DNA of 10,640 nucleotides, taken from the NCBI GenBank assembly GCA_016932895.1, contig JAFGCA010000174.1:1-10640 (forward strand). Reading direction: 5' to 3'. Below the pieces are notes generated by a model that was not told where the DNA came from, searched no databases, and saw only the letters and a program-made list of their open reading frames with translations. The stretch comes from Sedimentisphaerales bacterium. GTDB taxonomy: Bacteria; Planctomycetota; Phycisphaerae; Sedimentisphaerales; SG8-4. This document shows positions 1 through 5,348 of the stretch, piece by piece; the first letter of the stretch is position 1; the number at the start of each line of letters is the position of its first letter. The position numbers and the translations under genes were made by a program.

Positions 1-420
1 ATTCGCATCGCCCACATCGTCAAGTACGTCAACTGGCAGACCGACGAAGCCACGGCGATGCAGGTCATCACGCAGGCCCACGACGAGATCAAGAACGGCG
101 CCGCCTTCGAGGCGGTGGTCGACAAGTACACCGACTGCGGCGACAGCGGCGGCGACCTCGGCTACGTCATGCGGGGACAGATGGTCGAGGAGTTCGAGGA
201 CGTCGTGTTCAACCTCAACGAGGGACAGGTCAGCGACGTGTTTCGCACGCGCTTCGGCTTCCACATCGCCAAGGTCTACGACCGCAAGCCGCCGGCCATT
301 GCCGAGCTCAAGGAGGTCGAGAAGGAAGTGGCCGAGCAGGTCAAGGAACAAAAGAAGGAACAGGCCCTGGGCGAGTACCTCGACCAGTTGCGCGCCAAGG
401 CTACCGTCGAGGAGGTGTAA
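1..420 (+). CDS. Parvulin-type peptidyl-prolyl cis-trans isomerase, C-terminal part (5' end outside window)
   Basis: The reading frame is open from base 1, and 139 residues are visible before the TAA stop. The visible part begins with RIAHIVKY, the usual first strand of a PPIC/rotamase domain with its active-site histidine. It continues with YTDCGDSGGDLG (the Cys near residue 46 lies where parvulins carry the catalytic Cys/Asp), then RGQMVEEFEDVVFNL, GQVSDVF and TRFGFHIAKV, all standard parvulin landmarks in the expected order. A charged, probably helical tail of about 40 residues rich in Glu and Lys follows. The domain catalyses proline isomerisation in folding proteins. In SurA/PrsA-type proteins it acts outside the cytoplasm, but the N-terminus with any signal peptide is not in the window, so location is unknown. 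No clear intrinsic terminator follows; the 6-bp inverted repeat at 423-428/447-452 lacks a T-run. Family assignment is secure; the exact subfamily is not. Confidence 0.9.
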   Translation: MRIAHIVKYVNWQTDEATAMQVITQAHDEIKNGAAFEAVVDKYTDCGDSGGDLGYVMRGQMVEEFEDVVFNLNEGQVSDVFRTRFGFHIAKVYDRKPPAIAELKEVEKEVAEQVKEQKKEQALGEYLDQLRAKATVEEV

Positions 421-480
421 TACCGCATTTCGCACGTTCGGCGACTATGCGGGAGTATCTCACCCCGCCTTCGCGAGGAC

Positions 481-550
481 AGGCTTGCTGCGCTCGGCGC
501 AATGACATAAAGGGGTTGCCCCTGTCATTGCGAGCGAAGCGAAGCAATCT
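481..550. repeat. Palindromic REP/MITE-like repeat
   Basis: The left arm (481-507) and right arm (523-550) form a long imperfect hairpin around a 15-base loop. The inner arms are perfect complements, CGCAATGACA against TGTCATTGCG, and the outer parts pair with a few mismatches. The right arm, with TGTCATTGCGAGCGAAGCG and GAAGCAATCT, is a wording I recognise as a dispersed intergenic repeat of many bacterial genomes, often mistranslated as a small 'IDCFASLAMT' protein. Here it lies in the gene-poor stretch after the isomerase gene. It could be a non-autonomous mobile element or a transcript-end hairpin. Copy number cannot be judged from one window. Confidence 0.7.
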
Positions 551-685
551 ATAGTCGCACGATTCATGAAATGCGTTCCTAGCGCTACAGGCGGGCCGGT
601 CGCCCGATAAGTACGGTCGTTTCGCTGCTGGCTCGCCTCTTTCTGCGAGGCCGCGAAGAAAAACACGGAAGTTGGAGCTGCGAAT

Positions 686-713
686 TTGCCCGGGCCAATT
701 TCTATCGTAGACT
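686..713 (+). promoter_or_regulatory. Possible sigma-70-type promoter for the 720-878 transcript
   Basis: TTGCCC at 686-691 and TAGACT at 708-713 are separated by 16 bases. Each matches four of six consensus positions. The pair would start a transcript near base 720, just upstream of the hairpins that end in the terminator at 847-878. This is a weak match and its position is the main reason to report it. Confidence 0.3.
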
Positions 714-719
714 TTACGT

Positions 720-878
720 ACCGAACAGGAAAGCGACCTCGCCCGGCAGCGGGCGGGACGCTGCGGATGGGAAAGTTCAGGCTCGGAAAAGGAAGGAAAC
801 GACAGGATTGACCTTATGGGGGGGCTATGTGAGTTTCTTTCCGAGTAGGCCTCCGCGTGCCCGCGCGGAGGCCTTTTT
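720..878 (+). ncRNA. Possible structured small RNA of unknown class
   Basis: No convincing protein is encoded here, but the plus strand can fold strongly. An 8-bp stem (738-745 with 750-757, one G-U pair) closes on a GCAG tetraloop. A second, longer hairpin pairs CTCGGAAA (782-789) with TTTCCGAG (838-845), and GAAAC (796-800) with GTTTC (833-837), enclosing a G-rich loop. The terminator hairpin follows directly. A promoter-like pair lies at 686-713. A transcript of roughly 160 bases with its own terminator and no ORF is what a small RNA gene looks like. I could not match it to SRP RNA, 6S RNA, tmRNA, RNase P or a known riboswitch. It could also be the leader of the now broken gene downstream, or the 3' UTR of the isomerase gene. 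Confidence 0.35.
847..878 (+). terminator. Strong intrinsic (Rho-independent) terminator
   Basis: A perfect 11-bp GC-rich stem (AGGCCTCCGCG at 847-857 with CGCGGAGGCCT at 864-874) has a 6-base loop and runs straight into a TTTTT tract (874-878). This is the textbook shape of an intrinsic terminator for a plus-strand transcript. The nearest upstream plus-strand gene ends at 420, so it more likely ends a separate short transcript starting around 720. Confidence 0.85.
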
Positions 879-970
879 GCGCGCGCCGACGCCGCCTTCT
901 TCGCACCCGGTGGCAGTTCTGGGAACAGTGGATTCTCTCCACCTTGAAAACCTTCCCCGAGGGTGCTACC

Positions 971-1398
971 ATGCAACCGATAATCGAAAGACGCGAGGGG
1001 GGGCACGTCTGCTTGCAGGGTTAGTCCGCGGAAGAAGCGGCCGGCCTGGCGAGCCTGAACAACCTCACGGACGTGGACCTGGGCCGGAACGAGATCGGTG
1101 ATATCGCGGCTCTTTCGTCCCTGGCGAATCTGCTGTGGCTCGATCTTAACGACAACCCTCTGACACAGGAAGCTTACTGTGTGAATCTGCCGAACATAGA
1201 GCACAACAACCCCGGCGCAGACCTGGCGTACGACCCCAATCCTTCCCCGCCGTCGGGCCCTGGCAGACGGAAACGGTTTTTGAAGATACGACCGCCGAGC
1301 CGGGTACGACCTATTACTACTGGGTTCGCTCGGCCGTCGATGTTACCGGCGATGCAAGTACGATGTACAGCGAGCCCGACCAGGGCTGGTCTTCCTGA
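971..1398 (+). pseudogene. Broken leucine-rich-repeat / fibronectin-III-like surface protein gene
   Basis: From 1025 one frame reads as tandem leucine-rich repeats: LASLNNLTDVDLGRNEI, then ALSSLANLLWLDLNDNPL, then an LRR-capping segment ending NNPGADLAYDPNP. This frame is cut by a TAG at 1022, 17 codons after an ATG at 971. After about 1255 the LRR frame becomes meaningless, and the next frame (1261-1398) reads WQTETVFEDTTAEPG, TTYYYWVRSAVD and YSEPDQGWSS, then stops. This is the second half of an FN3-like beta domain that commonly follows LRRs in large secreted planctomycete proteins. The first half of that domain is absent, so the junction is probably a deletion that also shifted the frame. 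The N-terminal secretion signal and most of the repeats are also missing. I read it as the decayed 3' end of a much longer extracellular protein gene; its original role (adhesion or recognition) is a guess. Confidence 0.75.
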
Positions 1399-1497
1399 AC
1401 GGCGTACTTGGCGGCTTCTCGACCGCGCGAAATACGCCGGGCGGCATGGGCGTCGGCTCAGCGATCTGAAGTAAAAATGCAGAAATCATATTTTTCT

Positions 1498-1525
1498 TTG
1501 ACACCCTACATCTTGTTCCTACAAT
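1498..1525 (+). promoter_or_regulatory. Sigma-70-type promoter upstream of nrdR
   Basis: A perfect -35 box TTGACA (1498-1503) and a -10 box TACAAT (1520-1525, five of six) are separated by 16 bases in a locally AT-rich stretch. Transcription would start near 1532 and leave a leader of about 95 bases before the nrdR start at 1627. The leader contains a short GCCGGG/CCCGGC inverted repeat but no NrdR-box-like palindrome that I can see. It is the best promoter match in the window. Confidence 0.7.
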
Positions 1526-1626
1526 GGGGCAGACGGCCATATGTAGTTGCCGGGCGTAGGAAAAGGGGTAGTCCCGGCCGATGGGTGTGTTTGGCCAGCC
1601 GTGGGCATGGGAGGTGCAGCAGCCTT

Positions 1627-2118
1627 GTGAGATGTCCGTTTTGCAAGGAGAATAAGGACAAGGTCGTCGATTCGCGGTCGAGTGACTCCGGTCGCGTCAT
1701 TCGTCGGCGGCGCCAGTGTCTGGTCTGTGAAAGACGTTTTACCACCTATGAGAAGACCGGCGAGAGCTTTAAGCTGCACGTGGTGAAGAAGGACAGGTCG
1801 CGCGTCCCCTACGACCGGGACAAGATCCTCAGCGGCCTGCAGAAGGCCTGCTACAAGAGAGCGATCTCGGCCGAACAGATTCAGCAGATCGCCGACAAGA
1901 CCGAAGAAGACATGTTTCGCCAGTTTGACAAGGAGGTGACCTCGGCCTTCATCGGCGAGTGCGTCATGAAGCACCTGCGCAACGTCGACAAGGTCGCGTA
2001 CATTCGGTTCGCCAGCGTCTATCGGGAATTCAAGGACGCCGGGGAACTGATCGAAGAAGTCAGCCGGGCGATCCAGGACATTGAGCCGAGCGAGCAGCTC
2101 AAGCTCTTTGACCGGTAA
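1627..2118 (+). CDS. nrdR: Transcriptional regulator NrdR
   Basis: The protein (163 residues) is the repressor of ribonucleotide reductase genes. It binds NrdR boxes through a zinc ribbon and senses ATP/dATP through an ATP-cone. The zinc ribbon is complete, with CPFC at residues 3-6 and CLVC at 31-34, followed by the signature RRFTTYE. The ATP-cone spans about residues 48-138 and ends in YIRFASVYREF, characteristic of NrdR. Length is close to the usual 150-160. The frame is open further upstream, but NrdR proteins begin M-R-C-P-F-C. The GTG at 1627 gives exactly that, with a GGGAGG-type ribosome site at 1609-1614, slightly far at 12 bases. The promoter at 1498-1525 lies upstream and a second ATP-cone protein starts 60 bases downstream, probably in the same transcript. 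The target reductase genes are not in the window. Confidence 0.95.
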   Translation: MRCPFCKENKDKVVDSRSSDSGRVIRRRRQCLVCERRFTTYEKTGESFKLHVVKKDRSRVPYDRDKILSGLQKACYKRAISAEQIQQIADKTEEDMFRQFDKEVTSAFIGECVMKHLRNVDKVAYIRFASVYREFKDAGELIEEVSRAIQDIEPSEQLKLFDR

Positions 2119-2178
2119 CCGGCGCGGTCGCGAGCCGCCCGGGCAGGAACTAACGTTTGCACGGAGGCACCAAAGAAG

Positions 2179-2760
2179 ATGAAAAGGCAGCTTCGTGTCA
2201 CCAAGGCCGACGGCACCGCTGAAGCCTACCTGCACACCAAGGTCATCGGTGCGATCAACAACGCCCTCTCGGCCACGGGCCGGGCCGACATGGCCGTGGC
2301 GGAAGAGCTGGCCGAGGTCGTGACGTTCTACCTCTACAACCAGAGCGGCAAGCGCAAAGTGACCTCCAACGAAATCTTCTCCATGGTCAAGGCGGTGCTG
2401 GCCTCCACGGGCTATGAAGAGGCCGCCGCGGCGCTGAGCGAGCACGCGTACGAGAGACGCCTCAAACGCGCCCGCACCGAAGTCCTCGCCATCAACGTGC
2501 AGGATTATCCCGACATGGAGCGATTCTTCCAGGCCAATCCCCTGCCGTCGCGGGCCCGCTGGGACAAGGCGCGCATCGTCGGCGACCTGACCGCCAAATC
2601 GGGCTTGCCGCGCCAGACCGCCCGGGCCGTGGCCTCGGCGGTCGAGCAGCAGATCTTCAACATGGGCGTCAGCGCCGTGCCGCTGAGTCTGATCAAGCAG
2701 TTGGTGCTCGGCGAGGCCGCCACCACGCTCCGCGCCGAGCGGGAGCTCCAGATGGTATAA
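2179..2760 (+). CDS. Stand-alone tandem ATP-cone domain protein
   Basis: This 193-residue protein starts with a clear ATP-cone. Residues 5-20 (RVTKADGTAEAYLHTK) are the nucleotide-binding entry, and VTSNEIFSMVKAVL near 61-74 and YERRL near 91-95 follow in the family order. A second region (about 127-190: RWDKARIVGDL, ARAVASAVEQQIF, PLSLIKQLVLGEA) repeats the helical pattern of an ATP-cone in weaker form. There is no zinc ribbon and no reductase catalytic domain. ATP-cones bind ATP or dATP and act as allosteric switches in ribonucleotide reductases and NrdR. The gene follows nrdR by 60 bases with a GGAGG at 2163-2167, so co-transcription and a role in nucleotide-dependent control with NrdR or a reductase are plausible. 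That role is inferred from fold and neighbour only. Confidence 0.8.
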   Translation: MKRQLRVTKADGTAEAYLHTKVIGAINNALSATGRADMAVAEELAEVVTFYLYNQSGKRKVTSNEIFSMVKAVLASTGYEEAAAALSEHAYERRLKRARTEVLAINVQDYPDMERFFQANPLPSRARWDKARIVGDLTAKSGLPRQTARAVASAVEQQIFNMGVSAVPLSLIKQLVLGEAATTLRAERELQMV

Positions 2761-2762
2761 CC

Positions 2763-3713
2763 TCAGCCGGTCGGATTCGGGCCGCCCGATTCGAGAACCA
2801 GCTTTTGCGCCCGATCCAGCACGTTCTTATCGGGCTCATCCGGCTCGATGTCGATCCAGTGCACCCCGCGAAACGTCTTGAACCACGTCCGCTGGCCCTT
2901 GGCGAGGCGCCGAGTGTTGATTTTGACCCGCTCGACCGCGGTCTCCCGGTCCATCCGCCCTTCGAGATGCTCGATGATCTCGGCGTAGCCGATTGCCGAT
3001 CGCGCCTGCTTGCTCAGAGGCTCGGCCTCGGCCAGCAGCGACTCGACCTCACCGACTAGGCCCGCCTCGACCATCTTCCTGACCCGTGCGTTGATGCGCC
3101 GGCTCTCCAGGGCCCTCTCGCGTCGCAGTCCGATAAGCATCCAGTCATGGAGCGGCCGCTCGACCTCGAACTGCCGCTGAAAGCTCGATATGGGCCGGCC
3201 CGTGAGCCGGTGGACCTCCAGGGCCCGGATGATGCGCCGGGCGTCGTTCGGATTGATGCGTTCGGCCGCCTCCGGGTCGACCCGGGCCAGCTCGCCGTGC
3301 AAACGGGCCAGCCCCTCGGCCTCCGCCCTGCTGTGCAGCTCGGCGCGGATCCGCTCGTCGCTGCCGGGGCCTTCGAAGAGCCCGTAGAGCAAGGCCTTGA
3401 TGTACAGGGCGGTCCCCCCGACAGCGATCACGGTCCGCCCGCGCCGGCGAATCTCCTCGATTGCCGGCAAGGCCTTCTCCAGATAAAGCCCCACACTGAA
3501 CGATTCGCTGGGCTCGACGACGTCGATCAGGTGGTACGGGACGCCCCGGCGGGCCTCTGCCGGCGGCTTGGCCGTGCCGATGTCCATCCGCCGGTAGACC
3601 TTCATCGAATCCACGCTGACGATCTCCCCGTCCAGGGCCCGCGCCAGCTCGAACGCCACCCGCCCCTTGCCCGAAGCGGTCACACCCAAAATCAATATCA
3701 TTTTCGGACTCAT
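2763..3713 (-). CDS. miaA: tRNA dimethylallyltransferase MiaA
   Basis: MiaA transfers a dimethylallyl group from DMAPP to N6 of adenosine 37 in tRNAs that read codons starting with U. Family landmarks are present in order over 316 residues: P-loop-like GVTASGKG (10-17), DSMKVYRRMDIGTAKP (35-50), HLIDVVEP, AVGGTALYIKAL (97-108), NPNDARRIIRALEV (tRNA/substrate region), AIGYAEI (230-236) and QRTWFK (264-269). Length is normal (about 300-320). I chose the ATG at 3713, preceded by AGGA four bases away, over an upstream TTG at 3725. Oddities are the Walker A final residue, Gly instead of Ser/Thr, and Lys where the common motif is DSMQVY. The gene converges on the ATP-cone gene (2 bases between stops) and diverges from the prenyl synthase gene, whose pathway supplies its substrate. 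Confidence 0.95.
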   Translation of the reverse strand: MSPKMILILGVTASGKGRVAFELARALDGEIVSVDSMKVYRRMDIGTAKPPAEARRGVPYHLIDVVEPSESFSVGLYLEKALPAIEEIRRRGRTVIAVGGTALYIKALLYGLFEGPGSDERIRAELHSRAEAEGLARLHGELARVDPEAAERINPNDARRIIRALEVHRLTGRPISSFQRQFEVERPLHDWMLIGLRRERALESRRINARVRKMVEAGLVGEVESLLAEAEPLSKQARSAIGYAEIIEHLEGRMDRETAVERVKINTRRLAKGQRTWFKTFRGVHWIDIEPDEPDKNVLDRAQKLVLESGGPNPTG

Positions 3714-3718
3714 AATTT

Positions 3719-3770
3719 CCTGCAAAACACAAAGGACTCGCTATAATACGACATTCGGATGCATTCGCAA
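3719..3770. promoter_or_regulatory. Overlapping back-to-back promoters for miaA (minus) and the prenyl synthase (plus)
   Basis: On the plus strand a perfect TATAAT lies at 3742-3747, about 60 bases before the prenyl synthase start; its -35 (around 3719-3724, CCTGCA) is poor. On the minus strand TTGCGA (3770-3765) and TATTAT (3748-3743) are 16 bases apart and would drive miaA from near 3736. The two -10 boxes occupy almost the same bases, so only one polymerase could bind at a time. The minus-strand pair is the better two-box match. Confidence 0.5.
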
Positions 3771-3801
3771 AATTGGATTCTACCCTTCGCTTCGGAGCCG
3801 T

Positions 3802-4707
3802 ATGTCAGCAACACCAGCAGTCAACCGCGCCTTGAACGCCCTGCTCAGCGACAAGGTGCTGATCGTCAACGAGGTGATCGAGCGCCTCCTGGCCGAGCAG
3901 AGACAGGCCCACGAAAACCTGAGAGAGGCCCTGGCCTACACGCTCTCGGCCCCGGGCAAACGAATCCGCGCGGTGCTGCTGCTCTGGTGCTGCGAGCTGA
4001 TCTCCGGACAGGAAAACGCCGAGGCCCGCACCGCCGCGGCCGCGATTGAAATGGTCCACGCCTACTCGCTGGTCCACGACGATCTGCCGGCCATGGACGA
4101 CGACGATCTGCGGCGGGGCCGCCCGACCTGCCACGTCGCCTTCGACGAGGCGACCGCCATCCTGACCGGCGACGCACTGCTGACGCTGGCCTTCGAGACC
4201 CTGGCCTCCAACATCGCCGACGCACCTCTGGCGGTCAAGCTGATCGCCGAGCTGGCCCGGGCGGCCGGACCGGCGGGCATGCTGGCCGGCCAGGTCGCCG
4301 ATCTCAAGGCCGAGAAGACCGTCGGCACCGTCGAGGCGCTGGAGTACATCCACACCAACAAAACGGCCAAGATGTTCCGCGCCGCGGCCACGATGGGCGG
4401 CCTGTGCGGCGGCGCCGACGCCGAGGAGTTGGACGCGTTGGCGCGGTACGGCCTGAAGATCGGCCTGGGCTTCCAGATCGCCGACGACATCCTCGACGTC
4501 TCCGCTTCCAGCGAACAACTGGGAAAGACCGCCGGCAAGGACGAGCGGGCCGCCAAGTGCACCTACCCCGCCGTCGTCGGAATCGAAAAGTCCAAAGAAT
4601 TGGAACGCGCCCTCGCCCACGACGCCATCGAGGCCCTGCGCCGCTTCGACCAAAGGGCCGACAACCTCCGCCATCTGGCCCGGGCACTGCTCGAAAGAGA
4701 AAAGTAA
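3802..4707 (+). CDS. ispA: Short-chain polyprenyl diphosphate synthase (farnesyl/geranylgeranyl diphosphate synthase, IspA type)
   Basis: This 301-residue trans-prenyltransferase condenses IPP with allylic diphosphates to make FPP and possibly GGPP, precursors of quinones, carrier lipids and other isoprenoids. The first aspartate-rich motif is DDLPAMDDDDLRRG (residues 93-106) with the two extra residues typical of bacterial FPP synthases. The second is QIADDILD (235-242), followed by GKTAGKDERAAKCTYP, also family-typical. The K-R diphosphate-binding segment near 51-56 reads PGKRIR rather than the common GGKRLR. Residues before the first motif (EMVHAYSLVH) fit a short-chain enzyme, but chain length cannot be fixed by eye. 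The frame is open further upstream into miaA, but the ATG at 3802 has a GGAG at 3794-3797 and gives a family-length protein. The gene appears monocistronic. GGPP synthase is the main alternative. Confidence 0.9.
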   Translation: MSATPAVNRALNALLSDKVLIVNEVIERLLAEQRQAHENLREALAYTLSAPGKRIRAVLLLWCCELISGQENAEARTAAAAIEMVHAYSLVHDDLPAMDDDDLRRGRPTCHVAFDEATAILTGDALLTLAFETLASNIADAPLAVKLIAELARAAGPAGMLAGQVADLKAEKTVGTVEALEYIHTNKTAKMFRAAATMGGLCGGADAEELDALARYGLKIGLGFQIADDILDVSASSEQLGKTAGKDERAAKCTYPAVVGIEKSKELERALAHDAIEALRRFDQRADNLRHLARALLEREK

Positions 4708-5011
4708 GGCGGTAGGCCGAAGACCGAAGGAATTTGTCCGGCCTGCAGCCTCCCGCCTCCGCCCTTTCTCAGAAAAAATATTTCCCGCCTGCGAACCTCC
4801 CCTATCGATACTGATAACGGCGTCGGCCAGGCCGGCGGCCGGCCCGCGTTATGGTGGTCCCCAGAAAATCTGGCGTTGTCATACTGATATCCGAGGCGAC
4901 GCAATGCCCCCTTCTCGCGCCCGTCGAGGCGGCGTTTTAGCCCCGCACAAATTCACTAAGGAAAAACGCCGAGCCGCGCCGATAGTGCGAGTGGTACTTT
5001 GAGGATAACGC
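4708..5011. other. Intergenic stretch with hairpins, no gene recognised
   Basis: No believable protein or known RNA is seen. ATAACG (4814-4819) and CGTTAT (4847-4852) flank an interior rich in GGCC/CCGG that can form a long GC hairpin. CCAGA-AAA-TCTGG follows at 4861-4873. The nine-base word ATACTGATA occurs at 4808-4816 and again at 4881-4889, once at each edge of this folded zone. The arrangement might be a small RNA, a transcript end for the prenyl synthase gene, or a mobile-element remnant. There is no T-run that would make it a clear terminator. Confidence 0.35.
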
Positions 5012-5218
5012 ATGAAAACACGGATGTTTGTCGCCGAAATACTGTGGCTGTTCCTCGGGCTGTGTCCCTTTCCGCAATCTGACGAGCAGTCTGCCGTATC
5101 CAACCAACCGTTTCAGGGACGAATAGACGAGCAGGAGTTCGTTCAAAGAACGTGGTACAGTACCACTCTCATCCGCCCGCCGCCTCGAGGCGACCCAACA
5201 CTCGTCAAGACCACTTGA
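5012..5218 (+). CDS. Possible small secreted/membrane protein, or the 5' remnant of a lost gene
   Basis: I do not recognise this 68-residue ORF. It starts with ATG six bases after an AGGA (5002-5005), a good ribosome site. It begins MKTRMF, followed by a hydrophobic run (VAEILWLFLGLCPF), which looks like a signal peptide or a single membrane segment; the Cys context LGLC is not a good lipobox. The remainder is polar with no recognisable domain, and its end overlaps two palindromes (5152-5166, 5201-5222), which argues that the 3' part is not selected as protein. It could be a true short exported peptide, the surviving start of a deleted secreted protein, or chance. Confidence 0.25.
   Translation: MKTRMFVAEILWLFLGLCPFPQSDEQSAVSNQPFQGRIDEQEFVQRTWYSTTLIRPPPRGDPTLVKTT
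5152..5166. promoter_or_regulatory. Perfect palindrome GTGGTACAGTACCAC (operator-like)
   Basis: The two 7-base arms are exact reverse complements around one central A, a form more like a dimeric protein-binding site than an RNA hairpin. The half-site GTGGTAC also occurs alone at 4991-4997, and CGTTC-AAA-GAACG immediately overlaps the left side (near 5140-5152). It lies about 190 bases before the XPB gene. No regulator is identified. Confidence 0.35.
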
Positions 5219-5222
5219 CGAG
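5201..5222. repeat. Perfect 9-bp inverted repeat
   Basis: CTCGTCAAG (5201-5209) and CTTGACGAG (5214-5222) form a perfect stem with a four-base ACCA loop. It covers the stop codon of the small ORF ending at 5218 and is not followed by a T-run, so it is a poor intrinsic terminator. It might act as an mRNA structure or as a repeat-element end. Confidence 0.5.
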
Positions 5223-5256
5223 ACAACGCAACACATATTTCGGTTACAAGCCTACA

Positions 5257-5289
5257 GGCCATAAGACTGACCCCTTATGGCCTTCTTTC
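5257..5289 (+). repeat. Inverted repeat with GGGGTCAG-type loop; possible REP element or weak terminator
   Basis: GGCCATAAG (5257-5265) pairs perfectly with CTTATGGCC (5274-5282) around an 8-base loop, followed by the T-rich TTCTTTC. On the minus strand the core reads ATAAGGGGTCAGTCTTAT, a wording that resembles palindromes scattered by REP-associated tyrosine (RAYT) transposases; this resemblance is from memory. Alternatively it ends transcripts arriving from upstream before the helicase gene. It lies about 65 bases before the XPB start, and the alternative upstream ATG at 5277 lies inside its right arm. Confidence 0.5.
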
Positions 5290-5348
5290 ATGCGCTGCGG
5301 CAGGCATCATCTGGCCGACGACGCGCGAGGCTGTTAGACTGTCGGGGG

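Noticed and set aside
460..666. Minus-strand ORF containing IDCFASLAMT
   Set aside because: This is the translation of the dispersed palindromic repeat, a common false gene.
720..878. Resemblance of CAGGCTCGG and GGGAAAGTTCAGG to pieces of an SAH riboswitch or RNase P RNA
   Set aside because: Only short words match. The remaining conserved parts and the required length or downstream gene are absent.
944..972. TTGAAA and TACCAT 17 bases apart as a promoter
   Set aside because: The -10 is weak and overlaps the only ATG of a broken gene, so it has little support.
401..1204. Long minus-strand open frame across the region
   Set aside because: It is repeat-derived, compositionally biased and runs opposite the LRR remnant; no recognisable domain.
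1408..1626. Upstream extension of the nrdR frame
   Set aside because: It crosses the promoter at 1498-1525 and adds residues not found in NrdR. The GTG at 1627 gives the family N-terminus.
1525..1627. NrdR box upstream of nrdR
   Set aside because: No ACACTATATATTGTGT-like palindrome is visible in the leader.
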